A DNA stretch of 19,066 nucleotides from Chitinophagaceae bacterium (lineage in GTDB: Bacteria; Bacteroidota; Bacteroidia; Chitinophagales; Chitinophagaceae). The notes beneath the pieces are model-generated. The model ran no database searches, had not been told where the DNA came from, and saw only the letters and a program-made list of their open reading frames with translations. The stretch lies in assembly GCA_008080615.1 (NCBI GenBank), contig VIKJ01000066.1:1-19066 (forward strand). Direction: 5' to 3'. The translations under genes were made by a program, and so were the position numbers. Of the stretch, positions 1-5,420 are shown one piece after another. The first letter of the stretch is position 1, and each line of letters opens with the position of its first letter.

Positions 1-17
1 GAGGGTGAGCTAATCCG
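1..17 (+). repeat. Partial copy of the 40-bp dispersed repeat (right end)
   Basis: The first 17 bases of the window (GAGGGTGAGCTAATCCG) are identical to the last 17 bases of the repeats at 73-112 and 816-855. The rest of this copy, if present, lies before the window. A third copy this close (95 bp from the second) indicates a local cluster rather than chance. Confidence 0.8.
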
Positions 18-72
18 TAAAATAATTGCACGCAGCGAGCAGTCTTTTTCTCTTTCAGCTCCCCTCGAAACC

Positions 73-112
73 GGCTCAGCTAACCCGAGCGAAGCGAGGG
101 TGAGCTAATCCG
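73..112 (+). repeat. 40-bp GC-rich dispersed repeat, copy upstream of the PIN gene
   Basis: This 40-bp segment matches 816-855 at 39 of 40 positions (T at 81 is G in the other copy). It is much richer in GC than its surroundings. It can form a hairpin (GCTCA 74-78 with TGAGC 101-105, or AGCTAACCC 78-86 with GGGTGAGCT 98-106 with one mismatch). Its centre, GAGCGAAGCGAG at 87-98, is an exact mirror repeat, and AGCTAA occurs twice in direct orientation (78-83, 103-108). It ends 22 bp before the PIN start codon. It resembles an intergenic REP-type element, but I cannot assign a named family. Confidence 0.85.
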
Positions 113-134
113 GTAGTTTTTTGTATTTTTAGTT

Positions 135-593
135 ATGGAAAGGGTGTATATAGATACTTCTGTTTTTGGTGGATATTTTGAGCCAGAATTTGAACTTTGG
201 ACAAAAGTGTTATTTGATCGAATTTCAAAAGGTCATTATAAAGTTCTACTTTCAAGATTAACTGATATTGAACTTGAAAATGCTCCACAAGAAGTAAAAG
301 ATTTAGCAAGCTCATTGCCAGAAAAATATATTGAATGGATAGAGATTTCTACCGAATCAGTTCAATTAGCTGATATTTATATTGATCAAAAAGTAGTAGG
401 ACAAACAAGCCATTCTGACTGTATTCACATTGCTATTGCTACTTTAAATTATGCTGACGTTTTGGTAAGTTGGAACTTTAAGCATATTGTAAATCATCTT
501 AAAATTCGAGGATATAATGCTGTTAATTTTAAATATGGGCACAAAATTCTTGACATTCGTTCACCAAGAGAAATTTTAGAGTATGAAGACTAA
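135..593 (+). CDS. PIN-domain (VapC-like) ribonuclease toxin
   Basis: This 152-residue protein has the features of the Bacteroidota PIN/VapC-like family: N-terminal YIDTSVFGG with the first acidic metal ligand at Asp7, further acidic candidates at Asp44/Glu46, the central SDCIHIAIA motif (Asp95) and ADVLVSWNFKHI (Asp108, Asn114). PIN toxins are Mg-dependent endoribonucleases that usually cleave tRNA or rRNA and are neutralised by a partner encoded next to them. The length is complete for the family and no signal peptide is present. Its last 11 bases overlap the start of a small lysine-rich ORF, the likely partner, so the order here is toxin first. The pair sits between two copies of a 40-bp repeat, which suggests acquisition as a cassette. 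Target RNA cannot be predicted from sequence. Confidence 0.85.
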   Translation: MERVYIDTSVFGGYFEPEFELWTKVLFDRISKGHYKVLLSRLTDIELENAPQEVKDLASSLPEKYIEWIEISTESVQLADIYIDQKVVGQTSHSDCIHIAIATLNYADVLVSWNFKHIVNHLKIRGYNAVNFKYGHKILDIRSPREILEYED

Positions 594-741
594 AGAAATA
601 AATAAGGAGAAATCAATTCTTTCCAATCTGAGATCAATAAGAGATAAAATCAGTTCAGAGTTAAAAGATATGACACCTGAACAGATAGTAGAATTTTTAA
701 AGAAGAAAAAAACACTGCATCAGCAGAAGACTTGGCATTAG
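583..741 (+). CDS. Small lysine-rich putative antitoxin partner of the PIN protein
   Basis: This ORF has an ATG at 583 that overlaps the PIN gene end by 11 bases and a TAG at 739-741, giving 52 residues. The protein begins MKTKEINKEKSILSNLRSIR and continues with a charged helix ending MTPEQIVEFLKKKK. It resembles the small partners that follow PIN genes of this type in Bacteroidota, which share an N-terminal K-E-(F/I)-(D/N) start and an RD-I--E--x-MT-EE-I--FxKK pattern (recalled, not searched). The overlap implies translational coupling. The C-terminus after the A7 tract at 706-712 looks unlike the family. Reading on in the -1 frame would give an alternative tail (NTASAEDLALDCNFLNLD) ending at 767, so a one-base loss in the homopolymer is possible. 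Function as antitoxin is inferred from position and family resemblance. Confidence 0.6.
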   Translation: MKTKEINKEKSILSNLRSIRDKISSELKDMTPEQIVEFLKKKKTLHQQKTWH

Positions 742-815
742 ACTGTAATTTTTTGAATCTAGATTAGTGATCTCTTGGGTTCAAATCATTTTTTGTCTAC
801 CCTCAACCATATTAC

Positions 816-855
816 GGCTCAGCGAACCCGAGCGAAGCGAGGGTGAGCTAATCCG
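816..855 (+). repeat. 40-bp GC-rich dispersed repeat, copy downstream of the PIN pair
   Basis: This is a direct-orientation copy of the repeat at 73-112, with one difference (G at 824 for T at 81). With that copy it brackets 703 bp that contain exactly the PIN gene and its small partner. The two copies are 743 bp apart measured start to start. Confidence 0.85.
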
Positions 856-1005
856 ACCGACTCTACAACTCTTACGGGGTGGCAATTTCAGGTTTAAATT
901 TATTTGTAAGATTAAGCGCTTTTAGCGAACGACTATTATATACCTACCACGCACAATTTAGCTGTTTGCACAAATATTGATTAAATTGTATAATAAATCA
1001 ATTCT
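856..1005. other. Intergenic region with nested inverted repeats
   Basis: No ORF is supported here. The segment holds several short dyads: CGCT-TTT-AGCG (917-927); CAATTTA (954-960) with TAAATTG (982-988), enclosing TTTG-CA-CAAA (965-974); and ATTGATT (976-982) with AATCAAT (996-1002) just before the next start codon. GCACAA is also repeated directly (951-956, 968-973). The density of structure is higher than expected for a plain AT-rich spacer and suggests the remnant or end of a dispersed element, or an RNA leader for the operon at 1006. No promoter matching TTG plus TAnnTTTG was convincing. Confidence 0.4.
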
Positions 1006-1413
1006 ATGCCTTTCCCTAAATTACTCCTCAGTTATATACTCACTTTTGTTGTTTTTTTTATTATTGATATGACCTGGCTTGGCTTTATTGCCAAAGATTT
1101 ATACAGAAAATATTTAGGCGGATTTTTATCTGATCAAGTAAACTGGACTGCTGCCATCATTTTTTACCTGTTGTTTATTGTGGGTATTTTTATATTCACC
1201 ATAATGCCTGCTGTAGAAAAAAATTCATTAACATCAGCAATAACACTCGGAGCGCTATTTGGGTTCTTTACTTATGCAACTTACGATCTCACCAATTTGG
1301 CAACCCTAAAAGGGTGGCCCTTGAATATTGTTTTTATTGATATTATTTGGGGAACTGTATTAACAGCTATAGTAAGCACTGCTGGATTTTATATTGTAAA
1401 ATATTTCCAATAA
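1006..1413 (+). CDS. DUF2177 family membrane protein
   Basis: This 135-residue protein has four hydrophobic segments (about 5-27, 45-67, 77-97 and 105-130). Family hallmarks are DMTWLGFIAKDLYRKYLGG near the N-terminus, LFGFFTYATYDLTNLATLKGWP in the middle, and DIIWGTVLTA near the end. These match the DUF2177 family of inner-membrane proteins, whose biochemical role is not established. The stop codon is one base before the ATG of the DUF1295 gene, so the two are almost certainly co-translated. In other bacteria both domains turn up in oxidative-stress or cyclopropane-fatty-acid gene clusters, which suggests a membrane-lipid link. No such neighbour is visible here. Confidence 0.85.
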   Translation: MPFPKLLLSYILTFVVFFIIDMTWLGFIAKDLYRKYLGGFLSDQVNWTAAIIFYLLFIVGIFIFTIMPAVEKNSLTSAITLGALFGFFTYATYDLTNLATLKGWPLNIVFIDIIWGTVLTAIVSTAGFYIVKYFQ

Positions 1414-1414
1414 A

Positions 1415-2188
1415 ATGTTGGCTACCATTCTTCAAACAGCGCTATTCATTTTCTGCTATGTGAGCGGTTGGTTTATTGTTTCTTTGATTAAACAAAGAAA
1501 TGATGTTGCTGATATTGCCTGGGGACTGGGTTTTGTTGCGATTGCTTTTTTTCTTTTTCTAACCAAATCGCCAACAGTACAATCGGTAATGCTTTATTTG
1601 CTCAATGCCATTTGGGGAATTCGATTAGCATTACATATTGGCTTAAGAAGCAAGGGCAAACCCGAAGATTTTAGGTATAAAAAATGGAGAGAAGAGTGGG
1701 GGAAGTCTTTTGTACTTCGTTCTTATTTACAGGTGTATTTACTCCAAGGATTTTTTATGTTGATCATTAGCATACCCATTATAGTAGTGTCTATTGCTCC
1801 AGCACCCATTTTCAATATCTATGCTTATGCGGGGTTTTTTATTTGGCTCATTGGTTTTGCCTTTGAAGCGATCGGAGATTATCAACTGATGATTTTTGTA
1901 AAGCATAAGAAAAACAAATCCGATATCATGCAAACCGGTTTGTGGAAATTTACTCGTCATCCCAATTATTTTGGTGAAGTAATACTCTGGTGGGGAATTT
2001 TCATTATGGTATTGCCCTTGCAGTATGGTATATGGGCCATCATCAGCCCAATCACCATCAGTTATTTATTGCTCTATGTATCAGGCATACCCATGCTCGA
2101 AGCTAAATACAAACACAACGAACAATTTCAAGATTACAAAAAAAGAACCAGCGCATTTTTTCCGATGATACCAAAGCGCCAGTTTTAA
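1415..2188 (+). CDS. DUF1295 family membrane protein (isoprenylcysteine methyltransferase / steroid reductase-like fold)
   Basis: This 257-residue polytopic protein has about six membrane segments. The C-terminal half carries the DUF1295 signature: W-K-FTRHPNYFGE (around residues 180-190) followed by a WWGIF helix and a late MLEAKYKHNEQFQDYKKRTSAFFP segment. DUF1295 belongs with steroid 5-alpha-reductase and isoprenylcysteine carboxyl methyltransferase membrane enzymes, where the RHPNY region helps bind a nucleotide or SAM cofactor. The substrate is unknown, and a lipid is the reasonable guess. It starts one base after the stop of the DUF2177 gene. The +strand unit is followed by the hairpin at 2230-2253, which could also end transcription from this side, although its U-tract is better on the other strand. 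Confidence 0.85.
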   Translation: MLATILQTALFIFCYVSGWFIVSLIKQRNDVADIAWGLGFVAIAFFLFLTKSPTVQSVMLYLLNAIWGIRLALHIGLRSKGKPEDFRYKKWREEWGKSFVLRSYLQVYLLQGFFMLIISIPIIVVSIAPAPIFNIYAYAGFFIWLIGFAFEAIGDYQLMIFVKHKKNKSDIMQTGLWKFTRHPNYFGEVILWWGIFIMVLPLQYGIWAIISPITISYLLLYVSGIPMLEAKYKHNEQFQDYKKRTSAFFPMIPKRQF

Positions 2189-2229
2189 GACGCATTTGTT
2201 CGGTATATATGACCAAAGTAAAAAAAGAA

Positions 2230-2253
2230 AACCCCCAACTTTCGTTGAGGGTT
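2230..2253 (-). terminator. Intrinsic terminator for the minus-strand bactofilin unit
   Basis: AACCCCCAAC (2230-2239) pairs with GTTGAGGGTT (2244-2253) around a TTTC loop, with one C/A mismatch. On the minus strand the stem is followed by a T-rich run (complement of the A-rich 2215-2231), as in a rho-independent terminator. It lies 24 bp past the stop of the gene at 2277. The plus-strand tail is weaker, so it may act partly in both directions. Confidence 0.75.
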
Positions 2254-2276
2254 TCTATCAATCATTCAAAATTAAA

Positions 2277-2540
2277 TTAGTTATTAGAAGCATCTGTTTC
2301 AGGCGCTTCATCTTTAGTTGAAGTATCTGCAGTAGGAGCTACATAAATTGTTTGGTGATAAAATTTAGTAGAAGGTTTAACCTCACTCAATCTTTCCTGG
2401 AATAAGCTCAGGTAGTTATTGTCTTTATTATTTTTATTGAAGATATCTTTTAATTGTGCAAATAGATCTGCAGAACTAGCTTCAAATACAGCGTTCTCTA
2501 AACTGAGCAATTTAATATTCGCTTCAACAAACTGATTCAT
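2277..2540 (-). CDS. Probable C-terminal part of the bactofilin (separated by a frameshift)
   Basis: With the ATG at 2540 this gives an 87-residue ORF with no clear family by itself. The same reading frame is open further upstream to about 2608 without a start codon. There it encodes VNLCKDSIVKGNVHC followed by TIINTEMNQFVEANIKLLSL. That stretch has the short-strand and Gly/Asn-turn pattern of a bactofilin beta-helix and would continue the bactofilin ORF whose stop is at 2600-2602. The most economical reading is one bactofilin of about 190 residues broken by a one-base frame change within a few codons of 2600. The tail after residue 60 is acidic and Thr/Ser-rich, as in the disordered ends of bactofilins. 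Alternatively it is a separate small protein translated by coupling. Confidence 0.6.
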   Translation of the reverse strand: MNQFVEANIKLLSLENAVFEASSADLFAQLKDIFNKNNKDNNYLSLFQERLSEVKPSTKFYHQTIYVAPTADTSTKDEAPETDASNN

Positions 2541-2599
2541 TTCGGTATTGATGATGGTACAATGTACATTTCCCTTTACGATAGAATCTTTACAAAGGT

Positions 2600-2848
2600 T
2601 TACTCTTCAATTTTAATATCATTACAAATAATCACACCACGAAAAATACCAGTTGGTGTAATATGAATGGTTTTCTTGCTATAAAGAACGCCATTGAAAT
2701 TGCCATCTAGAATAATATCATTCTCAGAGTCTAATACCCCAGAAATATTGGTAGAGCTAGTAATAAATAATTTTTTAACGTCTGCCATTGCTGAACCTCC
2801 AAAATTGGTACTTGGCTCATTTAGTAGTTGGTCTCTGAACTTGTTCAT
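2600..2848 (-). CDS. Bactofilin family protein, N-terminal part
   Basis: This 82-residue ORF encodes a short polar N-terminus (MNKFRDQLLNEPSTNFGGS) followed by the bactofilin core: KLFITSSTNISGVLDSENDI, then a turn-rich LDGNFNGVLYSKKTIHITPT and IFRGVIICNDIKIEE. Bactofilins are beta-helical polymer-forming cytoskeletal proteins that position cell-wall enzymes. Full members run to about 110-190 residues, so this ORF stops early in the helix. The missing strands are found in the -1 frame directly downstream. The gene lies 99 bp after the anti-sigma-like gene on the same strand and near an NlpC/P60 wall peptidase, a context that fits envelope work. Start choice: the ATG at 2848 is the first in frame and gives the expected polar N-terminal tail. 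Confidence 0.8.
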   Translation of the reverse strand: MNKFRDQLLNEPSTNFGGSAMADVKKLFITSSTNISGVLDSENDIILDGNFNGVLYSKKTIHITPTGIFRGVIICNDIKIEE

Positions 2849-2947
2849 GGTACTGATTGCTTTTGCCGTTGTTTAAATTGGCTCTAAATTAATACAAATA
2901 TGCTAAAAGCCCCTAAATAAAATCTCCATTTCACACCAATAAAATAG

Positions 2948-3301
2948 CTATTTAGAGTAGAAATGAATCAATAAATAGCCTAAAACACATAAAAACAGGA
3001 TAGATAGGATGGCAATAATTAGCCATTGTTGGTCTTGAATTTTACGTAATTTTTTGCGTTTACTTTTCTTATTGATTTCCTTTTTAAGCTGTTTATTCAG
3101 TTGGTCTTTTAATGCTTGTAATTGATTGGGGTGCTCAAATTGTTTTAAACCTTCTATGGCATCATTTACAAATGCGGAATCAGTCATTTGCTTTTCTATG
3201 GCAAAACGCTCCTGTTCCGAAGGATTTCCTTCGATATATTTTAACAACTCCTGTTCATTCAGGGGTTCGTCATTTTTTAATATATCATTCCAATCGGCCA
3301 T
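2948..3301 (-). CDS. Putative anti-sigma factor, single-pass membrane protein
   Basis: This 117-residue protein has an acidic cytoplasmic N-terminal half containing LNEQELLKYIEGN and SEQERFAIEKQMTDSAFVNDA, a pattern seen in short Bacteroidota anti-sigma factors. A basic linker follows (KKEINKKSKRKKLRK, residues 73-87), then one membrane helix (about 93-114) and only three residues after it. There is no Cys/His zinc motif. Its ATG directly abuts the stop of the ECF sigma gene (no intergenic base), the usual arrangement for a sigma factor and its inhibitor. Unusually, there is no extracytoplasmic domain, so it cannot sense periplasmic ligands by itself. Function is inferred from position and architecture. 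Confidence 0.7.
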   Translation of the reverse strand: MADWNDILKNDEPLNEQELLKYIEGNPSEQERFAIEKQMTDSAFVNDAIEGLKQFEHPNQLQALKDQLNKQLKKEINKKSKRKKLRKIQDQQWLIIAILSILFLCVLGYLLIHFYSK

Positions 3302-3856
3302 TTAGTTAATTCGTTTTTTTTCCATGAATAGTTTTAGGTTGCGCTTTCCATTTTGAATATGACTTTTCACTTGTAATGCGGTAAAACCTGTTTGTTCTAC
3401 TATTTCCTGATAACTCATTTTACGGAGGTAGAATAAAGTTATACAAGTTTGTTGCTCCTTGTTTAATTCACTCAAGCAATCGGCTAACAGCGTTAAGTTA
3501 AGCTCTTTTGCCAAATGGTCTTCTGGTGAGTCCGATTCTTCAAAAAATTGATCAGTGAGGGGTACATTAATTTTCTGGTCTCTTAATTTCATTAAACAAT
3601 GATTGCATGCTATTTTATACAACCAGCTTTTGGGGTAGGTTACCGGATACTTTTCTAACTCATTCAAGGCTTTTAAAAAAATTTGCTGTACTGCATCTTT
3701 TGCTTCCTCTTCATTTTTTAAATATTTCATGCATACCCCCAATAAAAGCAAGGTATAGCGCTCTAATAAGATTCCTAGCCATTCTTTGTTTTGATCGGCA
3801 TAAAACCTGCTTAGCAGTGCTGAATCTGTAATATCGTTGTGGCTAGCTTTAATCAC
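3302..3856 (-). CDS. RNA polymerase ECF-type sigma factor
   Basis: This 184-residue protein has region 2 (about 14-80, with LLGVCMKYLKNEEEAKDAVQQIF and YPKSWLYKIACNHCLMKLRD) and region 4 (about 115-175, with LSELNKEQQTCITLFYLRKMSYQEI, then the recognition helix around TALQVKSHIQNGKRNLK). Both domains are complete. The start appears to be GTG at 3854-3856: the in-frame codons just upstream include a TAA, and the next internal Met would cut into region 2. ECF factors direct RNA polymerase to a stress or envelope regulon and are held by a membrane anti-sigma, here the adjacent downstream gene. The gene is divergent from the NlpC/P60 gene across 72 bp, so the two may share control sequences. The regulon cannot be read from this window. 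Confidence 0.93.
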   Translation of the reverse strand: MIKASHNDITDSALLSRFYADQNKEWLGILLERYTLLLLGVCMKYLKNEEEAKDAVQQIFLKALNELEKYPVTYPKSWLYKIACNHCLMKLRDQKINVPLTDQFFEESDSPEDHLAKELNLTLLADCLSELNKEQQTCITLFYLRKMSYQEIVEQTGFTALQVKSHIQNGKRNLKLFMEKKRIN

Positions 3857-3928
3857 AGGTTAAAATAAGTGAATTTCTTGTAAGATGCGTTGCTCATAAA
3901 TTTCCATATCTTACAATAAATTTTTTTC

Positions 3929-4696
3929 ATGGGTTATGTTGTTGGAATAACAGGGTCTGCGCCCATGCGTGCAGAGCCTAGTCATAGAACAGAGATAGTG
4001 AGCTCATTATTGTTTGGGGAAGTAGCTGAAATTATTGATGGAACCAATGATTTTACCAAAATCAGAACCGTATATGATGGGTATGAAGGTTGGTGTCAAA
4101 GCACCCAATTAGTGGGTATCAGCAATGAACAGGCAGCTGCAGCAGGAAAAGAATTGGTAGCAGAATTTACCAATTTGGTAGAAATTAATGGCACAGAAAT
4201 GCATGTTCCTTTTGGATCTTCGCTGGGGTTATTTAACCAAAACAATGCCCAATGGGGAAAATTCAAATTGGTAAACAAGGGAGAAGTTGCCAAGCCAAAT
4301 GCAGCTTTATTTACCGAAGACTATATTAAACATATTGCCCAAACTTATTTAAATACGCCTTATTTATGGGGTGGAAGATCAGTATTTGGAATTGATTGCA
4401 GTGGTTACGCGCAACAGGTTTATCGTTTTTTTAATAAAGCCTTACCCAGAGATGCTTACCAACAAGCAGCATTGGGAGAAGTGGTGGGTTTTTTGCAGGA
4501 AGCAAAATGTGGAGATTTGGCTTTTTTTGATAATGTAGAAGGAAGGATTACCCATGTGGGTATTATGCTAGATCCCGAAAATATAATTCATGCATCGGGC
4601 AAAGTTAGAATTGACAAGATTGATAATATGGGCATTGTAAGTGTAGATACAGGAGAACGCTCTCACAAACTAAGAATCATCAAAAGATATTTCTAA
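3929..4696 (+). CDS. NlpC/P60 (C40) cysteine peptidase with N-terminal SH3-like domain
   Basis: This 255-residue protein has an SH3b-like N-terminal part (about 5-62: VVGITGSAPMRAEPSHRTEIV, GEVAEIIDG, GWCQSTQL) and probably a second one (about 75-120). The C40 catalytic domain follows (about 130-255): YLWGGRSVFGIDCSGY with catalytic Cys157, then GDLAFFD, then ITHVGIML with His209, then IIHASGKVRID with the third polar residue His221. The order matches gamma-D-glutamyl-L-diamino-acid endopeptidases such as YkfC, which cleave peptidoglycan stem peptides. No signal peptide is visible, which argues for cytoplasmic muropeptide recycling rather than wall cleavage outside. A strong terminator follows immediately. 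It is divergent from the ECF sigma gene. Confidence 0.92.
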   Translation: MGYVVGITGSAPMRAEPSHRTEIVSSLLFGEVAEIIDGTNDFTKIRTVYDGYEGWCQSTQLVGISNEQAAAAGKELVAEFTNLVEINGTEMHVPFGSSLGLFNQNNAQWGKFKLVNKGEVAKPNAALFTEDYIKHIAQTYLNTPYLWGGRSVFGIDCSGYAQQVYRFFNKALPRDAYQQAALGEVVGFLQEAKCGDLAFFDNVEGRITHVGIMLDPENIIHASGKVRIDKIDNMGIVSVDTGERSHKLRIIKRYF

Positions 4697-4698
4697 CT

Positions 4699-4728
4699 AA
4701 AAATCCCCTTGTAAAAAGGGGATTTTTT
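4699..4728. terminator. Bidirectional intrinsic terminator between the NlpC/P60 gene and the minus-strand operon
   Basis: AAATCCCC (4701-4708) pairs with GGGGATTT (4718-4725). The stem is extended by flanking A and T bases and followed by a T-run to 4728, three bases after the NlpC/P60 stop. The A-run on the left provides a U-tract for the minus strand as well. Confidence 0.88.
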
Positions 4729-4761
4729 ATACTGAATTGGTTGCGGTCTTCAATTTGATTT

Positions 4762-4794
4762 GTAAGCTGTTATTTGTAGAATAACCAAGCTTAC
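4762..4794 (-). other. Long hairpin covering the stop codon of the small membrane protein
   Basis: GTAAGCT (4762-4768) pairs with AGCTTAC (4788-4794), and GTTATT (4769-4774) with AATAAC (4780-4785), leaving a five-base loop and a two-base bulge (4786-4787). The stem takes in the TAA stop of the gene ending at 4791. There is no T-run directly after it on the minus strand, so it is more likely a 3'-end stabilising structure or a weak pause than a full terminator. Confidence 0.55.
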
Positions 4795-4943
4795 ATAATG
4801 TCCATAGCTTTTGCAAAATAAGTTACTGTGCCGGGCAAGGCTAACCAGAAAAATTCGCGATAAACTACCAATAGCGTAATCATAATCGCTAACCAGAAAA
4901 AGCATAATGCCCAATATTTACCGTTAGATTGTTTTGCTTCCAT
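4791..4943 (-). CDS. Small single-pass membrane protein of unknown function
   Basis: From the ATG at 4943 this is 50 residues: a short polar start (MEAKQSNGKYW), one strong membrane helix (ALCFFWLAIMITLLVVY) and a short hydrophobic tail ending KAMDIM. A longer reading from 4982 adds 13 residues (MKPPPYICKKNSF) that look non-coding. The shorter start also lies 47 bp after the TauE gene on the same strand, compatible with one transcript. I do not recognise a named family. Small membrane proteins of this size are common at the ends of Bacteroidota operons. Confidence 0.6.
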   Translation of the reverse strand: MEAKQSNGKYWALCFFWLAIMITLLVVYREFFWLALPGTVTYFAKAMDIM

Positions 4944-4990
4944 GAAACTATTTTTTTTGCAAATATAAGGTGGGGGTTTCAATCCATCAC

Positions 4991-5416
4991 TTATTGAGTG
5001 CCACTTTGTTGAATATTTGTTGATTTGATAGGCGTAGTAGGCTTAGATCGGTCAAAAAACAACATTTTGATGGCAATCAACATCATAATAATGGCAAATA
5101 TTTTCTTCATTTTTTCATCACTCAGCCCCAAAGCCAATTTGCTGCCCAAAAATCCTCCTACTACAAATGCCAGTGCTACAATCAATACATAATTCACATT
5201 AATATAGCCTTGCTTATAGTATTGCAATACAGCCAAAACACCTACAGGCAATAAGAGGATGCCAAGTGATGTGCCTTGGGCTGCTTTTTGAGTGAAACCT
5301 AAAAAAAGTACCAATGCCGGAACAATAATTACACCACCACCAATGCCAATTAATCCACTCAAGAATCCAGCCGCCAAACCCACAATAATCAATAATACAA
5401 TGGTAGTAATACTCAT
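4991..5416 (-). CDS. TauE/SafE family half-size membrane transporter
   Basis: This 141-residue protein has four membrane segments and the TauE/SafE half-repeat signature: GLAAGFLSGLIGIGGGVIIV at the N-terminus (residues 14-33), then TQKAAQGTSLG, and a GGFLGSKLA motif near 87-95. Full-length TauE/SafE proteins (about 240-270 residues) have two such halves and are proposed to export sulfite, sulfoacetate or related organic acids. Single-half forms of about 120-140 residues are frequent in Bacteroidota and must assemble as oligomers. A polar tail (about 122-141) follows the last helix. The gene starts 4 bp after the pyrophosphatase stop, so it belongs to the same transcript. The substrate cannot be predicted. 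Confidence 0.88.
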   Translation of the reverse strand: MSITTIVLLIIVGLAAGFLSGLIGIGGGVIIVPALVLFLGFTQKAAQGTSLGILLLPVGVLAVLQYYKQGYINVNYVLIVALAFVVGGFLGSKLALGLSDEKMKKIFAIIMMLIAIKMLFFDRSKPTTPIKSTNIQQSGTQ

Positions 5417-5420
5417 ATTG

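Noticed and set aside
73..112. Repeat as an integron attC site bounding a toxin cassette
   Set aside because: It has imperfect dyad symmetry and brackets a cassette, but I find no GTTRRRY core or RYYYAAC inverse core at the ends, and no integrase is in the window.
707..713. A AAA AAC slippery heptamer for programmed -1 frameshifting in the antitoxin
   Set aside because: The heptamer sequence is present but is not in the required phase relative to the antitoxin codons (706-708, 709-711), and there is no clear downstream pseudoknot.
1..855. CRISPR array from the repeated 40-mer
   Set aside because: The copies are 95 and 743 bp apart, with a gene between two of them. Spacer lengths are irregular and there are no cas genes.
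4096..4293. Minus-strand ORF inside the NlpC/P60 gene, and similar antisense ORFs (for example 7158-7439, 9836-10120, 15175-15588)
   Set aside because: They lie wholly or almost wholly within well-supported genes on the other strand and encode low-complexity sequence with no family features.
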